Source: an uncultured Anaerolineae bacterium (GTDB taxonomy: Bacteria; Chloroflexota; Anaerolineae; CG2-30-64-16). From it: 64,000 nucleotides of DNA. Shown piece after piece: positions 54,333-62,712 of this stretch (position 1 is the first letter of the stretch; every line of letters begins with the position of its first letter). The notes beneath the pieces are model-generated. The model saw only the letters and a program-made list of their open reading frames with translations, was not told the origin of the DNA and ran no database searches. The position numbers and the translations under genes are program-made. The stretch is from contig CAKZKT010000146.1 of NCBI GenBank assembly GCA_937124585.1, forward strand, positions 1 through 64,000. The letters run 5' to 3'.

Positions 54333-56234
54333 CTACACCCGGCGGAACTCGCCGTCCACCACGTCTTCGCGCGCGGTCGAGCCGCTGCCGTCGTGACCGT
54401 TGCCGTGACGCGGGCCCTGGTACGTCGTCTGCCCGTAAGCGGCTTCAGACGTGCGATAGAGCGCCTGCTGCAGGCGATTGATGGCCTCGCGCATCGCCGT
54501 CACGTCTTCGCCCTGGGCGGCGCGGCGCACCTCGGCAATGAGTTGCTCCAGGCCGCGGCGATCATCGGCCGACAGCTTGTCGGCCGGCAGCTCGCGCAGG
54601 GTCTTCTCGGCCGTATATGCCGCGCTGTCGGCGTTGTTGCGCGCCTCGACCAGCTCTTTGCGGCGCTGATCGGCCGCCCGGTTGATCTCGGCCTGACGCA
54701 CCAGACGATCCACTTCTTCTTTGGTCAGGTTTGTCGAAGCCGTGATTTTGATTGCCTGCGCTTTGCCGGTCGCCTGATCCCTGGCTGTGACGTTCAGGAT
54801 GCCGTTGGCGTCAATGTCGAAGGTGACCTCGATCTGCGGCACCCCACGCGGCGCGGGCGGCAGGCCCTCCAGGTTGAAGTGGCCCAGTGAGATGTTGTCG
54901 GCCGCCATCGGCCGCTCGCCCTGCAGCACATGGATCGTCACTGCCGTCTGATTGTCCTCGGCCGTGCTGAAGATCTGGCTCTTCTTGATCGGGATCGTCG
55001 TGTTGCGCTCGATGATCGGCGTCATCACGCCGCCCAGCGTCTCGACGCCGAGCGTGAGCGGTGTGACATCCAGCAGCAACACGTCCCGTACCGTGCCCGA
55101 GAGCACGCCGGCCTGCAGCGCCGCGCCCACGGCGACCACCTCGTCCGGGTTCACGCCGCGGCACGGCTCTTTGCCGCCGGTCAACTTGCGCACCAGGTCA
55201 ATGACCATCGGCATGCGCGTCGAGCCGCCCACCAGCACGACTTCGTCAATGTCGCTCGGGCGCAATTTGGCATCGGCCAGCGCCCGCTCGAACGGCCCGC
55301 GACAGCGGTTCAGCAGATCTTCGGTCAGCTGCTCGAATTTGGCCCGCGTCAGCTTCGTTTGCAGGTGTTTCGGCCCGCTCGCATCCGCCGTGATGAACGG
55401 CAAGTTGATCTCCGTCTCCATGACGCTGGAGAGCTCGATCTTGGCCTTCTCGGCCGCCTCTTTCAGGCGCTGCAGCGCCTGGCGATCGGTGCGCAGATCA
55501 ATGCCATGCTCTCGCTTGAACTCATCGGCCACGTAGTCCACGATGCGCTGATCCCAGTCATCGCCGCCCAGGTGCGTATCGCCGTTCGTCGCCTTCACCT
55601 CGACCACGCCATCCCCCACCTCCAGGATGGAGACATCGAACGTGCCGCCGCCCAGGTCGAAGACCAGGATCGTCTCGCTGGCTTTCTTGTCGAGGCCGTA
55701 GGCCAGCGCGGCCGCGGTCGGCTCGTTGATGATGCGCAGCACTTCAAGCCCGGCAATGCGCCCCGCATCTTTGGTCGCCTGGCGCTGGCTGTCGTTGAAG
55801 TAAGCCGGCACCGTGATGACGGCCTGCGTGACCGGCTCGCCCAGGTATGCTTCGGCATCGGCCTTGAGCTTGGCCAGGATCATGGCCGAGATCTCCTGCG
55901 GCGTGTATTCTTTGCCGGTGATCGGGATGCGCACGCGCACGTCGCCGGCCTTGCCCTCCACGACTTTATATGGCACCATCGTGCGTTCGGCGGCCGTTTC
56001 CGCGAAATGTCGCCCCATGAACCGCTTGATCGAAAAGATCGTGTTCTCCGGGTTCACCACGGCCTGCCGTTTTGCGGTCTGGCCCACCAGCCGTTCGCCG
56101 TTCTTGGTGAATGCCACGACCGATGGACAGAGCCGGCTGCCCTCGGCCGTCGGGATGACGACCGGGTCGCCGCCTTCCACCACGGCCACGACGCTGTTCG
56201 TAGTACCCAAATCAATCCCAACTACTTTACTCAT
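54333..56234 (-). CDS. dnaK: Molecular chaperone DnaK (Hsp70)
   Basis: This 633-residue Hsp70 has the N-terminal ATPase domain with [27 protein letters not shown] and GGSTRMP motifs, a peptide-binding domain and a helical lid. The C-terminal tail is [11 protein letters not shown] rather than the EEVD found in eukaryotic cytosolic proteins. GrpE and DnaJ are not adjacent. An 8-bp inverted repeat 18 nt upstream of the start may be an operator. GGGAGGGTGAGCGATG supplies the ribosome site. Confidence 0.98.
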   Translation of the reverse strand: MSKVVGIDLGTTNSVVAVVEGGDPVVIPTAEGSRLCPSVVAFTKNGERLVGQTAKRQAVVNPENTIFSIKRFMGRHFAETAAERTMVPYKVVEGKAGDVRVRIPITGKEYTPQEISAMILAKLKADAEAYLGEPVTQAVITVPAYFNDSQRQATKDAGRIAGLEVLRIINEPTAAALAYGLDKKASETILVFDLGGGTFDVSILEVGDGVVEVKATNGDTHLGGDDWDQRIVDYVADEFKREHGIDLRTDRQALQRLKEAAEKAKIELSSVMETEINLPFITADASGPKHLQTKLTRAKFEQLTEDLLNRCRGPFERALADAKLRPSDIDEVVLVGGSTRMPMVIDLVRKLTGGKEPCRGVNPDEVVAVGAALQAGVLSGTVRDVLLLDVTPLTLGVETLGGVMTPIIERNTTIPIKKSQIFSTAEDNQTAVTIHVLQGERPMAADNISLGHFNLEGLPPAPRGVPQIEVTFDIDANGILNVTARDQATGKAQAIKITASTNLTKEEVDRLVRQAEINRAADQRRKELVEARNNADSAAYTAEKTLRELPADKLSADDRRGLEQLIAEVRRAAQGEDVTAMREAINRLQQALYRTSEAAYGQTTYQGPRHGNGHDGSGSTAREDVVDGEFRRV

Positions 56235-56251
56235 CGCTCACCCTCCCATCT

Positions 56252-56277
56252 CGCATTGGACATTAACGACCAATGCG
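56252..56277. promoter_or_regulatory. Inverted repeat upstream of dnaK (possible operator)
   Basis: CGCATTGG (56252-56259) and CCAATGCG (56270-56277) are exact complements separated by 10 nt. It is not the CIRCE element (TTAGCACTC-N9-GAGTGCTAA). It lies close to the dnaK start and also near the divergent pilin-like promoter. Confidence 0.5.
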
Positions 56278-56296
56278 TCTATACTCATCATGTAAT

Positions 56297-56324
56297 TTGA
56301 CACGTAACACAGGCACATTAGAAT
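56297..56324 (+). promoter_or_regulatory. Promoter of the pilin-like gene
   Basis: TTGACA (56297-56302) and TAGAAT (56319-56324) are 16 nt apart, giving a leader of about 40 nt to the start at 56372. Confidence 0.7.
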
Positions 56325-56371
56325 CATGTATGGTTGATATTAACAGATTGTTAGATTCTCAGGAGATGCCG

Positions 56372-56944
56372 ATGATGTTGCGCAGGAACGGCATGGCTGG
56401 GCAAGCTGCAGCCGAATACGCCTTGATTCTGGGGGGCGTTGCGGTTTTGTTGATCGTGGCCTTTGTGGCTTTGAGGACAAATCTGGCGGCGACATTGAAT
56501 CTGGCAGCGTCGCCGACGACCGTTGAAGCGTCTTCGCCTACGACACCGCTCGGCTCTACGTTCTCCGAGATCAGCAACGCCATGATTGATCGGATCCTGG
56601 ACTATTACCGCAAGCATAACCGCTGGCCGCGCAGTTGGGGCGATTTTGCGTTTACCGACCTGGGGCTCGACCCGAAATACTGGCAGAACGGTTTCAACGG
56701 AATCATCTATAAGCCGGTGGGCAACCGGTTGGCGATCACACCGGATAAAGGCTATACGTTCATCGTGCAGGACATCAACGGCAACCAGATCACGCTGCCA
56801 TCCTCGCGCAACTGGTCGCTTTTGTACAACATGCAGACCGGCACGTGGCATTATCACAACCTTAATGGGCCACAGCTTAATATTTCGACGTTGCAGGTGG
56901 TTCCGCCAAGTCCCCGAAACCAGGGCTATCATCTCGAACTATAG
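56372..56944 (+). CDS. Flp/TadE-like protein with class III pilin-type N-terminus
   Basis: This 190-residue protein starts with a short basic leader (MMLRRNGMAG) followed by QAAAEYALILGGVAVLLIVAFVAL, a hydrophobic helix with a Glu at position +5 relative to the Gly, as in Flp pilins and TadE-like pseudopilins. The rest is a soluble domain of about 140 residues (RILDYYRKHNRWPRSWGDF) not recognised by me. It is probably exported and assembled by a pilus system, yet no tad genes are nearby. AGGAG lies six bases before the ATG at 56372. Confidence 0.7.
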   Translation: MMLRRNGMAGQAAAEYALILGGVAVLLIVAFVALRTNLAATLNLAASPTTVEASSPTTPLGSTFSEISNAMIDRILDYYRKHNRWPRSWGDFAFTDLGLDPKYWQNGFNGIIYKPVGNRLAITPDKGYTFIVQDINGNQITLPSSRNWSLLYNMQTGTWHYHNLNGPQLNISTLQVVPPSPRNQGYHLEL

Positions 56945-57072
56945 CTTCGGAGGAGGTTCGCGTCGGTAACCATTTTCAAGGATCGCGCGAGTTCTTGGTG
57001 CATCAAGGCTCTATTGCAATTGCTCATTAGCGATTAATGCGCGGGCACAGATCGTGCTGTGCGGCACCGTCC

Positions 57073-57116
57073 CCCGGAAGATCGGTCGCGCTGCTGCAGC
57101 AGCGCGGCTTTCCGGG
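57073..57116 (+). other. Structured leader upstream of the DUF4332 gene
   Basis: An 18-bp perfect palindrome (57088-57105) is nested in an outer stem CCCGGAA/TTCCGGG (57073-57079 and 57110-57116), about 40 nt before the start. It may be an RNA regulatory element or a repeat. Confidence 0.45.
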
Positions 57117-57155
57117 TAGTGCTCCGGCAACCATATCAACCACAAGGAGGGCATA

Positions 57156-57554
57156 ATGCGCGTTCAAGAGATCCGTGGAATGGAAGCGTCGGTAGCGGAG
57201 AAGCTGGTCGCCAGCGGCATCAAAACATCAGAGGCGTTGCTGGAGGCCGGCAAAACCCCGGCTGGCCGCAAAGAACTGGCGACCAGGATCGGGGTGGATC
57301 AGAAGGCCTTGTTGGAGCTGGTGAATCGTGCCGATCTTGCTCGCGTAAAGGGCATCGGCGAAGTCTACAGCAACCTGCTGGAAACTGCCGGAGTGGACAC
57401 CGTGGCAGAGTTGGCAAAACGCGTCCCGGCCAATTTGCACGCCAAACTGGTGGAAGCGGTCCAGAGCGGCGGCGCCCGACGTGCGCCCACCCTGGCCCAG
57501 GTCGAGGATTGGGTCAAGCAGGCCAAAGAATTGGGACGCGGCATCGAATACTAA
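57156..57554 (+). CDS. DUF4332 protein with helix-hairpin-helix motifs
   Basis: This 132-residue protein has repeated helix-hairpin-helix-like segments: ADLARVKGIGEVYSNLLETAGVDTVAEL, and IRGMEASVAEKLVASGIKTSEALLEAG, which resemble the DNA-contacting motif of many repair proteins. It fits the DUF4332 family. Function is unknown; nonspecific DNA or RNA binding is plausible. AAGGAGGG precedes the ATG. A good terminator ends the gene, and a structured leader precedes it, so it is a stand-alone unit. Confidence 0.85.
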   Translation: MRVQEIRGMEASVAEKLVASGIKTSEALLEAGKTPAGRKELATRIGVDQKALLELVNRADLARVKGIGEVYSNLLETAGVDTVAELAKRVPANLHAKLVEAVQSGGARRAPTLAQVEDWVKQAKELGRGIEY

Positions 57555-57576
57555 CCCGTCGTTTTATCATCCACCC

Positions 57577-57620
57577 GCCGGGCGTCAATCCCAGACCTGG
57601 ATTGACGCCCGGCATTTTCA
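57577..57620. terminator. Terminator between convergent DUF4332 and phosphomutase genes
   Basis: Perfect 15-bp arms (57577-57591 and 57599-57613) with a 7-nt loop are followed by ATTTTCA on the plus strand. It serves the DUF4332 gene and may act on both strands. Confidence 0.85.
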
Positions 57621-57627
57621 AAACACC

Positions 57628-59064
57628 TCACACCCCGGCGCGATCGGCCAGCGTGCGTCCCTCGGCCAGGAGCTGTTGCACCGTTTCGGCGCTGTGCGCC
57701 TCGGCATAGATGCGCAATTTTGCCTCGGTGCCCGACGGCCGGATCAGCAGCCAGCTATCGTCGGCCAGCAAATACTTCACTCCGTCGCTGGCATTGACGG
57801 CCACCACCGGAATCTCGGCCAGTTGGCCGGGCGCGGCGGCCACCAGCTGGGCGACCAGCTCCTTTTTGTTGTACGCGCCCACCGTATAATCGTTGCGGGC
57901 ATAGTCGAAGTGGCCGATCTCGACCATGAGCTCGGCGAGCAATGTCTCCGGCGACTTGCGGTGCCAGGCGACGATTTCGGCCAAAAGCAGGCCCATCAGC
58001 ACACCGTCCCCTTCGGGAATGTGGCCCTTGATGCTGATGCCGCCCGATTCCTCTCCGCCCAGCAACACGTCGTTGGTGAGCATCAGGTCGGCGATGTGGT
58101 TGAAACCGACCGGTGTCTCGTGCACCCTCAGACCATAGTTGTTGGCCAGCCGATTCAACATCTGGGTGGTGGATACTGTTTTCACCACATCCCCGCGCTG
58201 CCGGCGCACGTTCACCAGATAGCGCAGCGCCAGCGTCATGATGCAGTGTGGATCAATGAAACGACCGCTTGGCCCGACCGCACCGGTGCGATCGGCGTCG
58301 CCGTCCATCGCCAGCCCGATGTCGAAGCCTCCCTGTGGCACCAGCTCCATCAGCGGTTTCAAATGCTGGGCGATCGGTTCCGGATGGATGCCGTTGAAGC
58401 CGGGATTCATGTCGCCGCGGATTTCCACCACCTCGGCGCCGGCCTCGCGCAGGAGATCGCGCAGATAGCCGCGGCCCGAACCGTGCATGGCGTCTACTGC
58501 CACGCGCAGGTTGGCCCGGCCGATCACTTCTTTGTTGATCAGGCCCCAGATATGCTGGCGATAGGCCGGGAACGGATCGAACCGCTCGATGAGGCCCTGT
58601 GCCAACGCATCGGCGTACTCCATGCGCTGGGGTGGTCGGCCGGTGGCCAGATTGACCGCGATCTTCTCCTCGACGCGGCGGGTCTCAGCGTTGCTGGCGC
58701 CGCCCCCGAATGCGGCTTTAAGCTTGATGCCGTTGTAGCGCGGCGGGTTGTGGCTGGCGGTGATCATCACCCCGCCGGCCGCTGCCAGATGCGGGATCGC
58801 GTAGGAGATGACCGGTGTGGGCGCGTCGGCTTTGGCCAGGGCCACGCGCAGGCCATTCGCCGCCAGCACCTCGCTGACGAGGATCGCGTAGTGGTCCGAG
58901 AGGAAGCGGGTGTCGAACCCGACCACAACGAGCGGCTGCGTTGTGGGTCCGATGTTTTCCCGGATCGTCTCCGCGATTGCCTGCGCCACCAGGCGCACGT
59001 TGGCGAAAGTGAACTCGTCGCTGATGACGGCTCGCCAGCCGTCTGTGCCGAAAGTGATAGCCAT
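57628..59064 (-). CDS. Phosphoglucomutase/phosphomannomutase
   Basis: This 478-residue alpha-D-phosphohexomutase moves the phosphate between C1 and C6 of glucose or mannose phosphate. The catalytic Ser is in the MITASHNPPRYNG loop, the metal-binding loop is MDGDADR, the sugar loop is GGEESGG and the phosphate-binding loop is RPSGTEAKLR. All four are intact. AAGGAG precedes the ATG at 59064. It lies 116 nt downstream of the nucleotidyltransferase-mutase fusion, and both together make activated sugar for glycan or osmolyte synthesis. Confidence 0.95.
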   Translation of the reverse strand: MAITFGTDGWRAVISDEFTFANVRLVAQAIAETIRENIGPTTQPLVVVGFDTRFLSDHYAILVSEVLAANGLRVALAKADAPTPVISYAIPHLAAAGGVMITASHNPPRYNGIKLKAAFGGGASNAETRRVEEKIAVNLATGRPPQRMEYADALAQGLIERFDPFPAYRQHIWGLINKEVIGRANLRVAVDAMHGSGRGYLRDLLREAGAEVVEIRGDMNPGFNGIHPEPIAQHLKPLMELVPQGGFDIGLAMDGDADRTGAVGPSGRFIDPHCIMTLALRYLVNVRRQRGDVVKTVSTTQMLNRLANNYGLRVHETPVGFNHIADLMLTNDVLLGGEESGGISIKGHIPEGDGVLMGLLLAEIVAWHRKSPETLLAELMVEIGHFDYARNDYTVGAYNKKELVAQLVAAAPGQLAEIPVVAVNASDGVKYLLADDSWLLIRPSGTEAKLRIYAEAHSAETVQQLLAEGRTLADRAGV

Positions 59065-59180
59065 AAACACTCCTTGCCAGATCGGGGTCGGCGCCGTGTT
59101 TGAGCATGGCGCCGTATCGGAAAACAACCGTCACGCGTCGGCTCCGATGATCATCACACCCACAATCGTCGGAAGCCATG

Positions 59181-61754
59181 TCATGCCGAGACACTATGGT
59201 TCAGGCGAAATTGCGACCGGTCGGTGGAATTCGACGCCGCAAGCATCGCTGTGTGTACCAGGTTGCGCACCAGGCCACCGTAATCGGCCACCAGGGCCTG
59301 TGCCGCGCTCGGCGAATTCGCCTCGGCCGTGATGTGAAAGACAGGGTGGTCAGCGTCGGGGCGGATGAGCACCCATGACTCTGCAGACAGGTTGATCTTA
59401 ATGCCGTCCATTGTCTCGATGGGGAACTTCGCAAACTGCTCGATCAACCAGCGCATCACGCGGCCCTTCGCTTCCCATGTGACCGGCACTTCGCCCGAGG
59501 CCATGTAGAACGACGGCAGCGCGGCCACGACCTGCGACAGTGACACGCCCTGTTTGGCTAGCAGTTCGAGCAATTTGCCGACCGCGAACAGCCCGTCAAC
59601 GGCCGGATGGAGGGCCGGGAAGATGAAGTGCCCGCGGCCGTCGCCGCCCATCACCACGTCATCGGCGCTGGCGGCCTCCATGAGCGCCTGTACCTCCACC
59701 GGGCAGCGACGCACAACGCCGCCGTAACGCTCTGCTAGCTTCTCGAAGACACGCGATTGATCCACCGGAACGACCACAGTTGCCCCTGGATGGCTCTGGA
59801 AGACCAGCGCGGCCAGGGCGGCGCACGCCGTTGCATCCGGCAGCATGGTGCCGTGTTCGTCCACGATGAACATCTTCTCGCCGCCCACATCGAGCCGGAT
59901 TCCCACGCCCACATCGGCCAGCGCGCCGGTGATGGTGGCCAGTTGTGCGCGTTCGGCGCGTAACTCCTGCGGAGTGATGGACACCTTGTTGGGATCGGTG
60001 CGCGCATTCAGCGGCACCGCCTCGACGTTGAGCAGGTCCAGCAGCTGCGGCAACACCTCGGCCGCCGGCGCATGGGCGTAGTCCACGACAACCTTTGTCT
60101 TGGCTTTCTGGATCGTCCGGCCATCCAGCGCGGCGAGATAGCCCGCGCTGTAGACCTCTACGACATCGGTCGCGTACTCGATGTTGCCGATGTCTTCCAT
60201 GTACACCCGGCGGTAGTCTTCTCGAAAGAAGACACGCTCCACCGCGCGCTCCTGTTCGCGACGCAGATTCAGGCCCGTGCGGTCGAAAAAGCGAATGTCC
60301 ACGACACGCGGATCATATGGCGAGAGGCGCACGTGGACGCCGCCCGCCGCGTTGCATTTCCGCGTGTAGTAGCGCGCCACCGGGATGGGCACGGTGCGCA
60401 GGTCGAGGACGTGATTGCCGGCCGACGGCAGGCCCGAAACGACCGCTCGTTTGATCATGCGGGAGCTGCGATGCGGATCGCGGTTGATGGTGACGACGCT
60501 GCCCTTCGGCAGGATCGAGCCAAAAGCCGCGCCCAACCGGGCGATCATGTCGGGCGTGAAATCCACGTTGACCACCCCGGTGACGCCGTAGCGGCCGAAG
60601 AGCACCCGGCGCCCCTGCGAACCCCAGATGATGCTGTGCGAAACGGTGGCGCCGGCATCTACCTCTTTGTTCGGCCACAGCTTGACCCCGGACTGGATCA
60701 CGGCATCTTCGCCCACCACAGAGCGGTCGGCGATCACGGCGCTTTCGAAGATGCTGGCCCGCGCCTTCACGCTGCACTGGCGGCCGATCACCGCGCCGCG
60801 CACCTCGGCGCCCTCGCCGATGTAACAGTTGCGCCAGATGACGCTGCGATGCACGCGCGCGCGATTGTCCAGCACGGTGAAATCACGGATCACGGCCGGG
60901 CCGTGGAGCTCCACGCCCGATTTGATCTGCACCTCTTCGCCCAAATAGACCGGCCCGATGATCTGTGCGTCCGGCGCGATCTCGACCGGGCCGCCGGCCC
61001 AGATGCCGCCGCCGATGTGCTCGCCCAGCTCGCCGAGGTGCAGCACGCCGTTGAGCAGGTCGAAGCAGGCGCGCTGATATTCGCTCAGCGTGCCGATGTC
61101 GCACCAGTAGCCGTCCGCGATGTGGCCGTACAGGGTGGCGCCCTGCGCCAGCATCTGCGGGAAGATGTGCTGGCTCCAGTCCACCGGCCGATCCGTGGGA
61201 ATCAGGCGCAGCACCTCCGGCTCTACCACGTAGATGCCCGTGTTCACCGTGTCCGAGGTGACCGCGCCCCATTTGGGCTTCTCCAGGAACTGCGTGACCC
61301 GGCCATCCTCCTGGATATTGATGATGCCGTATTCCAGGGGATCTGGCACATGATACACGGCCATCGTCAGCAGCGCGCCGTGGCGCCGGTGACAGGCGAT
61401 CAGACGGGTGAGGTCGAAATCGGTCAATGCATCGCCGCTGATCACGAGAAATGGCCTGTTTTTGTCCAGCAGCGGCTGCGCGTTTTTCACACAGCCTGCA
61501 GTGCCCAACGGCGACTCTTCGACGATATACTGGATGTTGACTCCGAGGGCTTTGCCGTCCCCGAAGAAATCTTGAATTTGGGCCGGCTGATACTGAAGCG
61601 CGAGGATGACATCCACGATGCCATGTTGCTTCAGGAGATGAAGGATATGGCCTAACACCGGACGATTCACGACCGGCAGCATCGGTTTCGGACGTTCCAG
61701 CGTGAGGGGGCGGAGGCGAGAGCCTTCACCGCCTGCCATGACGACCGCTTTCAT
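59181..61754 (-). CDS. Nucleotidyltransferase fused to a degenerate phosphomutase domain
   Basis: This 857-residue fusion begins with a sugar nucleotidyltransferase domain ([13 protein letters not shown], about 1-235) and a left-handed beta-helix (about 250-370). A phosphohexomutase-like domain (about 380-857) follows. The transferase resembles mannose-1-phosphate guanylyltransferase and would make an NDP-sugar. In the mutase half the usual TASHNP serine loop is replaced by [11 protein letters not shown], although the LIRPDADHP phosphate loop persists, so that half is probably not a working mutase. The intact mutase gene downstream can supply that step. Confidence 0.9.
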   Translation of the reverse strand: MKAVVMAGGEGSRLRPLTLERPKPMLPVVNRPVLGHILHLLKQHGIVDVILALQYQPAQIQDFFGDGKALGVNIQYIVEESPLGTAGCVKNAQPLLDKNRPFLVISGDALTDFDLTRLIACHRRHGALLTMAVYHVPDPLEYGIINIQEDGRVTQFLEKPKWGAVTSDTVNTGIYVVEPEVLRLIPTDRPVDWSQHIFPQMLAQGATLYGHIADGYWCDIGTLSEYQRACFDLLNGVLHLGELGEHIGGGIWAGGPVEIAPDAQIIGPVYLGEEVQIKSGVELHGPAVIRDFTVLDNRARVHRSVIWRNCYIGEGAEVRGAVIGRQCSVKARASIFESAVIADRSVVGEDAVIQSGVKLWPNKEVDAGATVSHSIIWGSQGRRVLFGRYGVTGVVNVDFTPDMIARLGAAFGSILPKGSVVTINRDPHRSSRMIKRAVVSGLPSAGNHVLDLRTVPIPVARYYTRKCNAAGGVHVRLSPYDPRVVDIRFFDRTGLNLRREQERAVERVFFREDYRRVYMEDIGNIEYATDVVEVYSAGYLAALDGRTIQKAKTKVVVDYAHAPAAEVLPQLLDLLNVEAVPLNARTDPNKVSITPQELRAERAQLATITGALADVGVGIRLDVGGEKMFIVDEHGTMLPDATACAALAALVFQSHPGATVVVPVDQSRVFEKLAERYGGVVRRCPVEVQALMEAASADDVVMGGDGRGHFIFPALHPAVDGLFAVGKLLELLAKQGVSLSQVVAALPSFYMASGEVPVTWEAKGRVMRWLIEQFAKFPIETMDGIKINLSAESWVLIRPDADHPVFHITAEANSPSAAQALVADYGGLVRNLVHTAMLAASNSTDRSQFRLNHSVSA

Positions 61755-61876
61755 GGGCGGCTCTCCAGAGATGATGCGCAAGGTATTCGTAAAAGACGAA
61801 AAGTGACTCGCTGGACAGTAGCGATTGCCATCTTACCACAGGGGCCGCGCCCGGCGCAACCATCACCCTTCGTCCT

Positions 61877-62656
61877 TCAGCGGCGACCCCACAGGGTGCT
61901 CATCAGCCAGGCCTGGAAACGCTCGCCATAGCGCCAGATGCCCGCTGCAGCGAGCAAGCTCAGGCCGGCCAGCGCCATCCAGCCCGGCCAGCCGATCTGC
62001 CCGGCCGACGCGCCGACCCAAATGGCTGCCGCCATGCCCGGAATGCGGCCGAGGGCTGCTGCCAGCAGGAGCGCGGCCAGCGGCAGGCGAGTGAGGCCGG
62101 CCAGAAAGCAGGCAACGTCATCCGGCAGGCCGGGGATCAGAAAGATCAGGAAGAAAAAGCCCAGCCCGCGACTGGCCGCCAGCCGATCCAGCTGTTCCAG
62201 CAGGGTGGGATTGACCAGGCGCATGATCAGAGGCCGGCCCGCCAGCCGCGCCAGTCCCATTGCCGCGGCCGAGCCCAGCATTGCTCCCAGCCAGCTGTAG
62301 CCCAGGCCGGCCCAAAAGCCGAAGAGGTAGCCCGCCACGAAGTTGATCGCCTGACCTGGGATCGGCGCGGCGATCACCTGCGCCACGTAGAGGCCGATCA
62401 ATGCGACCGGCGCCCACGCGCCCGCACCGCGCAGCGCAGCGATTATGCGCTGGCGTTCGCCGAACCATTCGGCGATCTCTGCCCGCCAGAAGAACAGCGG
62501 CGCGGCCAGGATGCCGACGAGACCCGCGCCGATGATCAGGCGCAGCCACAGAGGCCAGGGCGCGGCGGCCGTCGTTGTCTTCCCGCCCGGTGGCCGAGCG
62601 CGCTGGGGCCTGGCCGCGGCCACGCCGTCCTCGTTTGCCATCATGTGATCCGCCAT
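61877..62656 (-). CDS. TVP38/TMEM64 (DedA-type) membrane protein
   Basis: The protein has about 259 residues and roughly six helices, with the family's APIPGQAINFVAGYLFGFWAG and FFFLIFLIPGLPDDVACFLAGL segments. Related proteins flip or transport lipid carriers, though its own role is open. The N-terminus is polar and Gly/Pro-rich. A downstream spermidine-synthase-like gene is divergent. Confidence 0.9.
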   Translation of the reverse strand: MADHMMANEDGVAAARPQRARPPGGKTTTAAAPWPLWLRLIIGAGLVGILAAPLFFWRAEIAEWFGERQRIIAALRGAGAWAPVALIGLYVAQVIAAPIPGQAINFVAGYLFGFWAGLGYSWLGAMLGSAAAMGLARLAGRPLIMRLVNPTLLEQLDRLAASRGLGFFFLIFLIPGLPDDVACFLAGLTRLPLAALLLAAALGRIPGMAAAIWVGASAGQIGWPGWMALAGLSLLAAAGIWRYGERFQAWLMSTLWGRR

Positions 62657-62677
62657 CAAACTCCCCTGCCCCGTAGC

Positions 62678-62712
62678 TTGTGCGACACCCTCATGCTCGC
62701 TATAATCGCATT
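62678..62712 (+). promoter_or_regulatory. Leaderless-type promoter of the spermidine-synthase-like gene
   Basis: TTGTGC (62678-62683), a 17-nt spacer and a perfect TATAAT (62701-62706) place the start within a base or so of the ATG at 62713. No Shine-Dalgarno precedes the ATG. Confidence 0.7.

Noticed and set aside
56252-56277. CIRCE element at dnaK
   Set aside because: The inverted repeat here (CGCATTGG-N10-CCAATGCG) does not match the CIRCE consensus, so an HrcA site is not claimed.
54930-56300. Plus-strand open frame opposite dnaK
   Set aside because: This is a shadow of dnaK, whose protein is fully conserved in the minus-strand frame.
60072-61655. Plus-strand open frame opposite the nucleotidyltransferase fusion
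   Set aside because: It is His/Asp/Arg-rich, has no motif, and lies entirely within a well-supported gene.
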